The translations under genes were made by a program, and so were the position numbers. Below are positions 46,593 to 59,168 of a DNA stretch of 64,000 nt, in pieces. The notes below the pieces were generated by a model, which was given only the letters and a program-made list of their open reading frames with translations, made no database searches and was not told the DNA's origin. The stretch is from Neckera pumila (taxonomy: Eukaryota; Streptophyta; Bryopsida; Hypnales; Neckeraceae): positions 33,679,282-33,743,281 of the forward strand of contig OZ018409.1 of NCBI GenBank assembly GCA_963969595.1, given 5' to 3'. Each line of letters opens with the position of its first letter. Position 1 is the first letter of the stretch.

Positions 46593-49500
46593 ATGCAATA
46601 TAGAACTGGGATTGAGAACGGTGATATGGGAACTCGCCGGCCAGGAGGCCTCCCCCCTGTGGTAAGAAACGACGAGCACATGAATTTTTTGGTTTGGATG
46701 TTGCGGAGCGCATATTTCGAGTTCGGTTAACTGTCGATAGCATTTTTGCGAAAGTTCGATTGCTTGCGTTGTATTGAATGGCTATTATCTCATTTCGATG
46801 AGAAATCGTAGAAATCGTAGAAATCGTTCTGTGAATGTGCGGTTACCTTCTACATGCCAACAATTTACTGTGAAAATACAAGCTGCACATGATAGATCGT
46901 GGGGGTATTCAGGAGGTCCGCCTCTTGTCGTTCTTGAAAGTTGTTCTCTGACTGAATCAAACGTGCTTTGAAGTTTCTGAGGGCGATTGTTGGTTTTGGT
47001 TCTAATTGAGGAGTGAATGCAATAGTTCATTTTTTTCCTGTTCTTCATGCACTCGGAGGTCATTGTATCTGTTCACTCTTGTGCAGGGAGCACCGCCTTT
47101 AAGAGGAGGTTTTCTTGTGGATTATGGTCCGAGGGTAGATGATAGACGTCTAGGCCTGTCATCTTCCGCCTCTCGACCTACTCACAATGGAAGAGACGAT
47201 CACGATGACGCACCTCCGTCCAGACATCTGTGGATAGGAAACGTTTCTCAGGAAGCTTCGGAGGCAGTTATCAGAGATAAATTTGCTCAGTTTGGAGAGG
47301 TGGATAGTGTTACAGTCTACTCTTCCAGGAACTATGCTTTTGTCAACTACAGAAACATCGATCACGCTATTGAGGCCAAGAATCGGCTTCAAGGTTTTGT
47401 TCTTGGGGGTATGGCCATTCGTATTGAGTATGCTAAAGGGGTAAGGATTAACCTTTTCTATTTACTAATTATGACGGGCGTTGTTAACTGTTTGCAGCTC
47501 CCTGTAGTCATCTTTGATGTGGTGTTCTCGTATTGCTTTATATGCCTAAGCGCAATGAATGAGAGAATAGCTCTCACGAAGACAACGTACCTGTATTTAG
47601 TTCGCATTAACTTTAATCTTTTACAAAGTATGAACCGCTGGAAATATAGTTTGTAATGAGTTAAAGTTGTAATCACCAAATTATGAGATACAATGCTGTT
47701 TGTGGTTAGAGATTGAATCTTGTTATGTTCAGCGTATGATGAAATCTGAGCCAGCGAGAGAGCGGGGTGCCGATTCTGATTACGCCAAAATTATGGAGGA
47801 ACAAGTTGCATCCAGAGTACGATTTTTTAAACCGAGTGTTTGGTACATTTTTATATTGTGGATTGGCTAAATCACTAGCAAGCCTTAGATGTGAATCTCT
47901 CTTTTGTGATATCGATCTTGACAGTCAACTGGCTTCAGGCTGTCCTATCATGTTCTAAACGTTACTAACTTACAGGCGCTTGCCACAATTTCAATTTATC
48001 ACACACATTGTAAGAAGCTGAAACAATCAACAAGTTTTGCAGTTTATGGTTCGTATGATTGTCATTGATGTATGATAATGTGGTCATCTACCCGCGTGCA
48101 GGCTGCTCAAAGTCGACATCTTTGGGTAGGAGGGATAAGCCAGAATGTGAGTAAGGAGCAGATCGAGGGGGAGTTCAGGAAACATGGAGTTTTGGAAGAT
48201 TTTAAACTATTACGAGAACGAAATTGCGCTTTTGTGGAGTACGTCAATATTGAGGATGCCGTTAGTGCAGTAGAAGCACTTAATCGGACGCGTATTGGTG
48301 GTGAGGAGTTGCGTGTTGATTACGGGCGTTCTCAGTCTTCAAAACGGGTACGTGACATGCAGAAGAAGCAGAGTTTTCTAGATGGTCGATGACTTGTTCA
48401 AGGAAATTTACATAGTTTTGTCTACTTATCTTTTGTTATGTCTGTGTTGGTTTTAACGAATAAGGTCATCATTGTTTCCATTTTAAAATTGCTATATAAT
48501 ATTCTATTTTCAGCGGCATACTAGTTCCTAATCAGAGAATATGTCAGGTCCGCGTTGTTAGTCTGAAGAATGTTCTTATGATATGGTAATGCAGGATTCT
48601 CGGGGAGATCAAAGGGGTTCACAAGATAGTTATGCTTCCCAGCATGGATACCAGGTCTGCATTTTCTCTGCACCACATCCCGGATCATTAATTTGCAACT
48701 TGAGGTTTATTGGCTTTGCAATCATAGTATTCAATTATCATAAAGTAATACTGTCAAACGTTCTCTTTCGTAACTCATTGCTGCGCAATGACAATTGAAG
48801 TTGTAACCTTTGCAGGGAGGTATGGGAAATGTGAAAGCCGATAAGGATGGTGGCCCTAGTGAAATATTATGGGTGGGATTTCCATTACCTTCTAAGGTGG
48901 ACGAGGATGGATTACGAAGAGCGTTTATGCCATACGGTGAGGTTGAAAGAGTGAAAACATTTCCAGGACGTACGTATGCATTTGTGCAATTTAAAAAGGT
49001 CGAGGAAGCCACACTCGCAAAGAATGCGTTGGATGGAAAACTTTTTGATGATCCTCGAGTACATATACGGTACTCGAAGAGCGAGATTGGTCCAATAGAT
49101 AGCCCACGAGATGCTCCGCCTCCGTCCCAACGCTTGGGGGATCGTCAAGGTTTCTCAACGGAGGTACTTGGAGGGCCCAGGGGAATACCTCCAGGAGGAA
49201 GTGATAGATTTGGCAGCCCTGGTAGGCCTTCTGCCAACCCGAGTTCACGATTAAGCGGTGGACTTAGACCAGAGTATCGACCTAACGCTCTTATGGCTGG
49301 CCTTATCGATCGTGGGAGTTCGAGGGAGCCGGACGGTGGGCCTCCTGGGATGGGACGGAGAAATGTGAATCATATAGAAGATATTGAGTACTCGAGAGGA
49401 ATCAGACCCGATAGCCGATCATCCTACGAGGATGCATGGGACCTGCCTGATGCAGATATTGTGCCAAGGGACTCTAAACGAATGCGTGTTTATTCTGGAG

Positions 49501-51999
49501 GGGGAGCAGACTCTCCTGGATTTGATCCTTGGTATGAACAACGTCAGCCACAAGCTTCTGACGCTGGAGGTTACATTGGGAGTGGCGGTCCTACCAATTA
49601 TGAGTCTCTGCGTGTACCAGCCACAGCAGATTATAGTCTTGGAGGCAGATCCCGTGGAGGACTTCCAGGAGCAGATAATACTAATCCTCTGGCAGTTGGG
49701 ACGAGGCCAGCTGTTGGTGGACATGCACCAGCCCCTAATTCTTCAATTACTTCTACATATACGAAGCATGCCGAGGATGCCAAAGGGCCCGAAGGATGGC
49801 AATGGCACGGTACGATTGCCAAAGGTGGTACCCCTGTATGCCGAGCCCGGTGTTTGCCTGTTGGCAAGGGAATTGACGCAACTGTGTAAGTTATTCCAAA
49901 GACTTTTGCTTGCTTAATCTTTGCTATCAATCGTATTTGTTTTGTTGATTCCTTGTTCTTTTGTTCTACTAAGCAACCTGGAAAAGACAGTGTTATTAGA
50001 AGTATTTCTTTCGCTTGATGCTGCGGCCAAGGAAGCATGATGTCGGTCGTGGAAAAACGATCGTGGAAAATTTCCGTTCTGTGACGTTCCTTATATTGCT
50101 TCACCGCTGATGACAGTTTATTTGACCTTTGTTGTTTTGGGGATTGTGGCATGGAACAGACCAGATGTTGTAAACTGTACTGCTCGCACAGACCTTGATA
50201 TGCTTGCAAAGCATGTATACCAAGCTGGAGGCTTTGGTGTTGTGTTCTTTGTGCCGGAAGGTGATCCTGATGTTCCACCCTATCAAGACTTCATGCATTA
50301 TTTGGGAGAGAAACATCGTGCAGGTGTTGCCAAATTGGCTGATGGTACAACTCTTTTCCTTGTTCCTCCATCTGAGTTTTCAGAGAAGGTATTAAAGGTT
50401 CCTGGCGATAATTGCCTGTTTGGAGTTGTTCTGAAGTTTCAACAGCCAGGGCCATCACCGGTAATAAATTACAACCCATCTGCACAGCAGCCGCAACAGC
50501 AGGTCCCCCCATTATCACAACATCCTTCTTATTCACAGCAGCCAATACCCTCTCAACAAGCATCAGGGCCCCCGTCACAATATTCGCAAAACCAGGCTCC
50601 CGGGCAACATGTACCAGCAATTCTGGAGCCTGCTTTGTATCAAGGCTTTCATCCTTCTCACCCTCATGACGGGCAGCCACCGCAAACAGGGATTTCGACC
50701 TCCATTGGATTGAATGACAATCTTTCAAGCTCGGTTTCAAACCCCAATTCGAATTCTAATAATAGTCCTATGTTGACACAAGCGCAGTTAGCCAGTATTG
50801 CTGGATTGCCAGGCGTTTTGACCCCTGAGCTTATTGCATCCCTCACGGCTTTGCTTCCTAAAACAAACACGAGTCAGGGATCTTCAAGCACCGAGTCCAA
50901 TATGGCACCACCTATCGTCTCAAAGGGATTGAAGACATTCGCCGGTATGCCGGTCGGGAGCTCAGTGAGCGCTCCACTGCAAAGTGATGTGAGGCCCAAT
51001 TTTAGACCCTCGCAGAACACTCCACCGGGACCGCCGCCGGGATGGCCACAACAGCAGCCAAACCAGCCAGAGCGATCTCAAGTTGGAGGTTCTAGTTTTC
51101 ATTCTCAAGGTCAAGCAGATCAAAGCTCGATGTTTTCATCTCCTCCGCAGCACCACCACCTTCTCCCTAACCCACCGCAGCAGCTCCAACAACACCAACA
51201 ACCAACAACTCAACAAGGTCAGTCCACTCAGATGGCAAACCATGCACCTCCTGCAGGGCAAGTTCCTGGCTTTTCTTCTGGTCCTCCCTTGCATCAGCAG
51301 CAAGGGTACTCAGGCCCTCCCGGTCCTGGACAATTTCCACCGCTGCCGCAAATGCCCAGGCCACCACAGCAGCCTATGGGCGCACCTCAACAGCATGGCG
51401 GAGCCCCGCCTCAGCTGCCTAGTGATCAGCTAGCGCAGTTGACTGCATTGCTTACTCAGCGACAACAGCAGCCATCACAGCAACAGGCTGCCTCACAACT
51501 CTTGCAGCAGCATTTTCAGCAGAATTCTAATTCCCCTTCAAGCGGTTCATCATCTGCTGTTCCGCAACCTCCACAAGGTTTGGGCCCTCAGTCTCAATCA
51601 CAACATCAACCCCCTCAGGGTCCTCCTCAGGGACTCCCGCATGTTCCTCCTCAGGGACCACCTCAGGGACCACCTCAGCAACCAAACTATGGTCAGTATA
51701 ACCCACCGCCCTCTTGGGGGCAGGTCTCTGCTCCACAGTCCTCTGGTCCACAAGCGCCCCTGGTGATGCCACAATTGCAGCAGCAAAATTCTCCCCTTGT
51801 TCAAACAGGAAGTTGGGAAACCGCATTATCGCAGGCCGCTGCGGGCGTGGACCAGCAGGCAGGGTTTCAGAATCAGGGTGCTGGCGATGCAGACGCACAA
51901 CATAAGCGGTTCCAAGCAACCGTCCAGTTGGCCGCTGCCTTGTTGCAGCAGATGCAGCATCAGCAAGGAAAGCCCTCAGGAGGTCAAGAACAGCGTTGA
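46593..51999 (+). CDS. FPA: FPA-like RNA-binding protein with three RRMs and a SPOC domain
   Basis: Seven exons join in phase to 1240 aa: 46593-46661, 47087-47440, 47733-47816, 48102-48347, 48595-48654, 48816-49885 and 50160-51999. RRM1 is about 69-141 ([15 protein letters not shown]). RRM2 is 174-245 ([15 protein letters not shown]). RRM3 is 288-360 ([14 protein letters not shown]). A Gly/Arg/Ser-rich linker follows. The SPOC domain, about 595-760, has [20 protein letters not shown] and [20 protein letters not shown], then VFFVPEG and [10 protein letters not shown]. The C-terminus is a long Gln/Pro-rich tail. Arabidopsis FPA is nuclear and directs 3'-end choice and flowering time, and controls poly(A) site use in its own first intron; intron 1 here is 425 nt. 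The start is the first ATG after an in-frame TAG. The gene looks intact. An FPA-like paralogue of different function is possible. Confidence 0.9.
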
Positions 52000-52015
52000 T
52001 TGTATGTGCCCACTG

Positions 52016-52108
52016 GTAAGTTCATACTCTCCGTTGGTTCTATCCTTCATGTCTTCTTTCCACTAGATTCCCTTGCACCCTTTGCATGCACTTCCTTCCG
52101 GTTTGCAG
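52016..52108 (+). other. Possible 3' UTR intron of the FPA-like gene
   Basis: Seventeen bases after the stop codon, CACTG/GTAAGTTC opens a 93-bp stretch ending in a pyrimidine-rich tract and GTTTGCAG. The border sequences are good matches to plant splice sites. Introns after stop codons can trigger decay only if over about 50 nt downstream, so none is predicted here. Confidence 0.4.
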
Positions 52109-54042
52109 GTATGTAAACCGCACCTTGCAAAATCTCCTTCAATCACGTCACTACCTCCTGTTTCACATGGGCTTAGATTATCGTTGGACAAATAACCGTG
52201 CAACCCAGCGGGCGACGTTGCAGCCTGGAATGATGGCATAGTGGTCTCAAATTTGGAGCAATTCCTTGTAGTCCTTATCCTAGTTATCCCCGACCGCTAC
52301 TCGGAGGTTGATTGATACGTCTAAATGGTAGTTCAGAACTCGTAGTTGGTGGATGCTGTGCAAGGGATCGGAATCTTGTTCGTCACACGTAACACACTCC
52401 TAACGTCCAGAAATCGAACTCGTACCGTACTCTTGCATTTCTGAGCATACGTACTTACGAAGCACGCATATTAGTGTCATCCTTCAAATTCGATCAGCAA
52501 AGAGCTACCTTAAGTAATTCAGGAACATTCTGGACTCGTAAAATACCCAACACACAAGCGCACCGCCTGTTCCAATCTAAGTACATTAGCATATTGTTGC
52601 TGGATAAGGTCTGAAGGTTGCAAATGGTTAATTTCCTAAGTTGTCTAAGATTCATACCAACATCCTCTAAACATAACTGGAGCTGAATATGGCGTCCCTT
52701 GTATATTGTTCGACTAGCCTTGAACTTTCTGAACAACCGACACGTACTTTAAATCGGTGGTTATGACCCTATGCTAAGTTCTACATTCTGTCCCATTCTG
52801 CTTTCGCTACCATTTCATGGTACTCTTTAATCAGAAAATCTGCTTACGTTATCCGTGGATTCCTAACAAGCACACGAATGCTTTGCTTTGACTTACGAGG
52901 TTAAGATTCCCTTTTCAACAATCGCCTTTGCTGGTGGGGCTGGGGCTGGTCGGTTTTCCACAGTTCACCTTTGTGACGTTCCCTTTTCATTGTGATCCTT
53001 CCACGTTCAACTCGGCTCTCTCTTACTAATGCCTTCACTACTTCGGCCCTTAATTATTCCTTTACGATCTACTGATGATACTCACTCTGCCCACATGACG
53101 GCCATCTTGCAGAGTTTTCTCGAGGCTGGAGATCCTGCACTTGATCCCATTCCGTTGGATTCTGAGGATAGGTCTCATACAAACCAGGTACTTGAAAGAG
53201 ACCGCTTCCACGCATTATCAGTATCTCACACAGCACTCCTTTCATTTATTGCCGACAACATGCGTCACTACAAATCCATCAGTTTATGGGAATATTTTGC
53301 ATCCGCGTGAATATTATCTTGGAGAAGAAGACTCCCCTCTTGGTAGAGACCTGGTTTGAGAGTTGATGACCTACCCACCCCAGGGTTTGTACATTATCAC
53401 TCAGGTTCAGCTGGATTGTACGGAGTAAACGATAGGGCTAATGATTTTCCCACGCAGCAACCTTTTATGATTGCAACTTGTTTTGGTTGCTCCGTCTTGA
53501 GCACATGATGTCTCTCTTCCCACCCTGTTTATAATGTCACTTTTGAGAAGTGTTTTGGAGAGGATTTGAACTTACGGGCTATGAAATATTTAAAAACTTG
53601 AGTTGTACACAAATGAAATGGACATGAGACCTGGAAATGGATGGCCCGTATTATGGTACACATGAAATTTGCAGTTTCTGTTGCTTTACCGTGGCTGTGT
53701 AGGTTGTGAAGTTACCACCAGTAGTTGCTTGGATTCAGGTGAAGTTTTGGATATCATTAGATTAGATGCTTTGACATTGCTCAACTATGAACAGCTCTCG
53801 TACTTGCGTTACAGTATAAAGTAATCCATTTCATCGAAAAATTGCCGAGTCCCTTCCTTGGTGGGGGAGATGCTGTACGAGATTCTTTGCAAGCAGGACA
53901 TAAAACTTTTGTAGTGAGAAGGATGTTCACACTTGGAGTTAAAAGAGTGTTGTTACTAAGGGTCTTAGGAACAAATTTAGACCTATTTTTGGATTGGATT
54001 CACATTGCAAACATCACCCCTAATACCAAGTGCAAATATACC
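52109..54042. other. 3' flank of the FPA-like gene
   Basis: The stretch holds the remaining 3' UTR and unassigned sequence of mixed composition. A 93-codon ORF at 53029-53310 (+) has no family features. No repeat termini are seen. Confidence 0.4.
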
Positions 54043-54264
54043 TTAACCCTTTGTGTACTAAGAATCCATGAGTTGAATTGCGGACTTTGATTGATCATAT
54101 TGTAGAAAGTATATTCTAAATTGAATTTTTTTAATATTGTTAGCTTGAGTGAAGAACATTGCATGCATTGGTTTAAATAGATAGAAATCCCCATATAAAC
54201 TCTTCAAAATTGCTTAAAACAAACATAAGACCCACTTTGGGCTTCTTAGTATGTAAAGGGTTAA
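54043..54264 (+). mobile_element. Small TTAA-flanked MITE (214 bp)
   Basis: The element at 54047-54260 lies between TTAA 54043-54046 and TTAA 54261-54264. Termini are CCCTTTGTGTACTAAGAA and TTCTTAGTATGTAAAGGG, inverted with three mismatches in 18. It has different ends from the 0.92-kb family but the same target. Its right TTAA is also the left TTAA of copy F. Confidence 0.75.
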
Positions 54265-55176
54265 GTCCTAAAGGACCGGCATGCATTTTTTGGTTGTATA
54301 GAAATTTTGGGCAAGTACGTGTGATTAGAGATTTCCATATTTGTGGCTGAAATTTTAATAGAAGGTGGGTGCCAAGAATATTTTTCATATGCAATAAAAT
54401 TCATGACATTTGGAAATGTGAGTCAAAATTTATGGCCTAATATTTTTTTTTTTTTTTGTAACTAGGCGGTTCGGGCAGATAAGAAAAATCCCTTTTTTCA
54501 AAAACAAAAATTTGAAATTGGTTTTTTAGAGTTATATATACATGAAAAGCTTTTGATCAATGTGTCACAAGTTATGAAAGATTTTAGTTTGCGGGAAGTT
54601 ATAGATTTTTTACTCTAAAATAAACTTTAAAATCTTTTATCTTACTCAATTTTCAATGTTTTTTGAAAAAAATAAAATCTTAGGCTGTAGATTGTTTATT
54701 AAAACACTGTAACCATTGGGTTTGGCATTTTTCAATTTTATAATGAATTTATTGATAATTTAGTATTTTGAATCATTCTCGACTACAATCTACTTACTAT
54801 TTTTTTCCTACATGTTGTACAATTCCAAATGAAGTGAAATTTTTCAAGCATCTAGCCAACTTGTCTAGGAAAAAGAATCCAAAGAAGCACCATCATTTTA
54901 GACATTTTTTCATTGAAAAGTGAGCTTGTGAAGTACAGCTGCCCTATTTTTTGCAAGGCCAAAAAAATGATTTAAGTGAATTTGAATGCTTATATCTTGA
55001 AATCCACACGGTGGAAATTTCTGAAATTTTTACCACATGTTCTCAAGTCAGCATACTACATGATCCTATGGTTATGTGTGTAAGAAAAGTTTTTTTCAAA
55101 AATTGGATACTTGTACTAAAAATGGCAGCTTTTGAGTGTTTTCAACAAAAATATAGTTATGGGACTTTAGGGGTAA
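54261..55176 (+). mobile_element. TTAA-flanked TIR element, copy F (about 909 bp)
   Basis: The left end at 54265 is GTCCTAAAGGACCGGCATGC, after TTAA 54261-54264. The right end is GGGACTTTAGGGG near 55161-55173, followed by TAAA, so the right TTAA has lost a base. The interior is collinear with copies D and E. Confidence 0.8.
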
Positions 55177-55823
55177 ATAGCCTAGTTCAGCATTTGCAAA
55201 AGTTCATGCCATTCTGTTTATGGATTGTAGCATGTGTATTGTATATGAACAATAATAGTCAAAATGACAAGTTAGTGTTACAAGTCAACTATGACACTTT
55301 CTTGTTGGCTAGTCAAAGAAAAGCTATATTAAAAAATAAAAAAGGTATGAGCACCTATTATCAACATTGTCTAAATATCATCACCTAAAAATAGATCATG
55401 AATGTTTAAGGCATAGTAAACCATCAGCAAATGAAGTTATTTGAAAAGTCATTGAATATTCATTACAACATTACACTCTTCCAGCACATTTGGTAATCAT
55501 TATGTTCTCTTCAACAAGTTGCTATTGTGAATCAATGGAAGACTCGTGGATTGTTTAAGATGAGCTCTACTCAAACAAACTTTGGAAGTGAGTATTTCTC
55601 TTGAGCTAAAGGTGCCCTTCTACTTTGACAATGTCTTCTTTAACTTGTAAACAAGCACACATTATCCCTTTACCCAAATTTCCCAGAAAAATTTAAAGTA
55701 ATTCCGTAATGGTTGCTCATACATTAATCCTTAAGGGATTAATAATGAAATTATATTCCTATATTAAAGCATAAATTCCCTCCAAAATGATAATTTTTCC
55801 ATTAAAAAGTCTACACTCTAGGA
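55177..55823. other. AT-rich spacer between two TTAA elements
   Basis: Nothing recognised. The ORF running from copy F to 55388 is chance. Confidence 0.5.
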
Positions 55824-56766
55824 TTAACCCCTAAAGGTTTTTGACTATGTTTTCACCAAAACCGCTCTAAAACTGCCATTTCTAATACAAGTACCAAAGT
55901 TTAGAAAAAAATATTTTTGAACACATGTAATCATAGGATCTTGTAGTAAACTAGTTTAAGAAGATGTGGAAAAAATTTCAAAACTTCCCACCATGTAGAT
56001 TGCAAAATAATAGCGTTTGAATTAACCAAAATCCTTTTTTAATCACTGCAAAAATCTGGACAGCTGCCCTTCACAAGGTCACATTTGTATGACAAAATGT
56101 CCAAAATGGTGGTTACTCTTTGGATTCATTCTTTAAGGCAAGTTGGATACATGCTTGAAAATTTTCAGATCATTTGGAATTGTACAACATATAGGAAAAA
56201 AATAGTAAACAGGAAGAGGTAGAGAATGACTCAAAATACTAAATTGTCAAGAATTTAATTATGGAATTTAAAAAGGCCAATCCCAGTGGTTGTGATGTTG
56301 TAATAAAAAATATACACCCAATGTTTTTTGTTTTGTTCAAAAATATTGAAAATAGAGTTAAAGAAAGGACTTCAAAATTTATTTTAGAGTAGAGATTCCA
56401 TAACGACCCTCCAACTAAGAATCCTCATAACATTTGACTCGTTAATCCAAATGCAATGACTCAAAGCTTTCCAAGTATATATAAATCTATAAAACTCAAT
56501 TTCAAATTTTAATTTTTCAAAAAAGTGTTTTTTAAAGAATTTTTTTGAGCTGCCTGAGCTGCCCACCAAATGCGGAAAATTACATATCATGCAATAATTT
56601 TTTACCCATAAAGTCAAACTTTATAAAAATTGTTGGGCCTTGAAGCTACTCCTTGGGCACATCTTGTGTGAAAATTTCGAAGAAAAAAATTAAAATTTCC
56701 ACTTGTAGTGAGTTGCCCAAAATTGCTATGTTGCCAGAAAATGGTATTTGGTCCTTTAGGGGTTAA
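55824..56766 (-). mobile_element. TTAA-flanked TIR element, copy G (935 bp, inverted)
   Basis: The element at 55828-56762 lies between TTAA 55824-55827 and TTAA 56763-56766. It starts CCCCTAAAGG followed by GACTATGTTTTCACC, the complement of the right end of copies D and E. It ends GGTCCTTTAGGGG. Its interior, read on the minus strand, follows copy D throughout. Confidence 0.85.
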
Positions 56767-57215
56767 TCTTCAGTTTTTGTCAGAATTGAGAACATCCAAA
56801 TGAAATCTATATAGTGTTCTTGAAAAAACTCTTTGGTAAAATCATAGTTGCAAAATAGAGATAATAGTAGTGAACGTCATGGTATCATTGGTGTACTATT
56901 GTGCTCAAAGTACCAAAAATCCAATGCAAAAGTTCAAACATAGAGTATTTTTAAGCCTTTAATTTCTTACCTTCAAAGAGCACAAAAATTGCAAATTTGA
57001 CAATTTGTGAAACATAATAATGAAAAAAAAATTAGATTATAAGAGCTAAATTTTTTAAGTTGAGTTTTCAATATTTTAATTATTATAAGCAAATTTAGTA
57101 TTTGACTTTGAAAACAATTCTCAAGCTTCCAGTGTCCTTTTAGGGTGAACAAGCTTATAATCAATATGAGTGGTTTGCTCTAAGAAAAAATTACAAATGT
57201 AGATGTTAGAGATTA

Positions 57216-57760
57216 TTAGCCCCTAAGCGCTCAAGCGACCAATTTATGGTTGCTGCCCGACTTCGAGCAAAATTTTTGGGCAAAAAAAAAAAAAAAAAAG
57301 AATTTTTTTTTTTTGGGGGGCAAAAGATTGGATTGTCTATCAATGTTTATACTCAAAATTCAGATTGCTACAGTCAAACAAAAACTATAAAAGAAATAGC
57401 ACAAAGTGTCCAGATTTGCCTAGTGTTGAAAAATTTACTATATGGGAAAAGTATTGGTGTTCTCATTACTAAATCTCATGCATTTTTTCACAAATCAACA
57501 AAAACCACAATTTTGACCAATCAAAAAAAAATCAAACGCTAAAAATAGAAATTATATTTTTGGTGAATTTTTGAAGTTATATCTTCAAAATTCTTTTTAA
57601 AAAAATCTAAAAATAATTTTATAATTTTGACTATACGGATGCTTTTTACTCTTTGTGCTTCACATTATCTTCTTTGATGCAAACTTCAAAAAAGTTTTAG
57701 AACTTATATTTTATAACACATTCGTATTTTGTCCAAACCCCTTGGGCTTTTAGAGGTTAA
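57216..57760 (+). mobile_element. TTAA-type element, copy H (537 bp, diverged ends)
   Basis: The element at 57220-57756 starts CCCCTAAGCGCTCAAGCG after TTAG, a one-base variant of TTAA. It ends CTTGGGCTTTTAGAGG before TTAA 57757-57760. The interior does not match the 0.92-kb family and has an A-run and T-run near 57280-57312. Probably a third subfamily. Confidence 0.55.
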
Positions 57761-59168
57761 ATGAAATTCCTTGACATTACATCTAACAAACACCAAATAA
57801 TTGCTAGTCTCCAACAAAGTGTCGTAAATTATGTTGATCATAAATAAAAGGTAGATAAGGTTAAAGCAACTTCTAGCCTTAAATTCTAAAATTCTTCAAT
57901 GTTTTAGAGGCCCAAGACTACTTCAAAATACTCTTATCCAAAGCAAAGACTAAAGCTTCTTCTATTTTAATTTTTTAACAAATCCAACTCTAAAATCCTT
58001 TTGTTAGAATGATAAAAAAAACATTGCTTCACCTGTAGATTAGGATGATTGTAGATTAGCATCCATTCTAAAAAAGTTATGCAAAAATTCAAAATTGTAA
58101 AGTCAATAGAACTTGCCCAAGTTCTAAAAAGACTCAAAGTGGTCTCCTTAGTCCTTTAGGGGGTAAATAAATACAAATTTTTAATTTTTTGAAATTCATC
58201 TAATTTATTCCAAAATTCAATTGTTTTAGTAGATCACTTTCAAAAATATTATCTTCCAAAATTGCATAAACTTTTGTAGCATGATTGAATTTGATCAAGT
58301 TAATTTATTCCAAATCTTCCTTAAATTTTGTGTCAACTTGAATATCTATGACAAATCAATTTCTCTTAGTTTTTATATTTTACAAAATCTTATCTAATGG
58401 CTAATCTAGATTTCTAATATAATAAATGAGTCAATGAAATGAATTAATAAAGTAAATATTAACAAAGTTCATGGTCTACAAAAATATACAATATGTATAA
58501 TTAGCACAATACATAAATTAATGTAAGTATGGATGCCAAGAACTAAAAGTGATCCCAAATTTCTGCACAAAAAAAACAAAAATTATCATCAATTTATATG
58601 AAAAGTCTACATATTTAACAGTTCTGTCATTAGCATACTTAAACCTTGATTTTGATCTATGATTCCCTCTATAAATTTAAGAAGATTCCTTCTATGAGTT
58701 AAAAGGAAATTAAAAAAACAAACATTCACTAAGGTAGTAGATCCCATAAACAATTAAGCCCCAAATTTAGCCATATCTATTAGCAACCTACATTTGCAAG
58801 TCTAAAATCAACTACAAAAACCATAAATTATTGCATATTGAGTAAGCTACTTTAGGTGTCAAAGTTTTTGTTGCCAAAAGCTTTACGAAAGGATTGAAAC
58901 ATAAATTTTTATTTAGAAGGTTTATAATATAACATTATAACTGGTATTTATTGCATTTAGATGATTGCAAAAGATTTGACTTTCATTCATTTATTTGCAA
59001 ATTACATTGCGTTTAAAATCAATTATAATTTTTCAATTAATAGCTAAGCTTGGGAATGTATTACAAAAAATGAATAAATTTCAAAATAAAAAAAATACTC
59101 TTCAATCATTCTTATTTTTACAAATTCCTGATGTGAAAAAATGGAAAAGTATGAGTTTGTAAAATGAC
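57761..59168. other. AT-rich DNA with a solitary TTAA-family end
   Basis: GTCCTTTAGGGGGTAAAT at about 58150-58168 looks like a right terminus of the 0.92-kb family without a matching left end. No gene is seen up to the stop codon of the next minus-strand gene. Confidence 0.45.

Noticed and set aside
49384..50278. Long ORFs in other frames over the FPA-like exons
   Set aside because: They are shadows of the real coding frame, which has RRM and SPOC motifs.
53029..53310. 93-codon plus-strand ORF after the FPA-like gene
   Set aside because: No recognisable domain or partner exons. More likely 3' flank.
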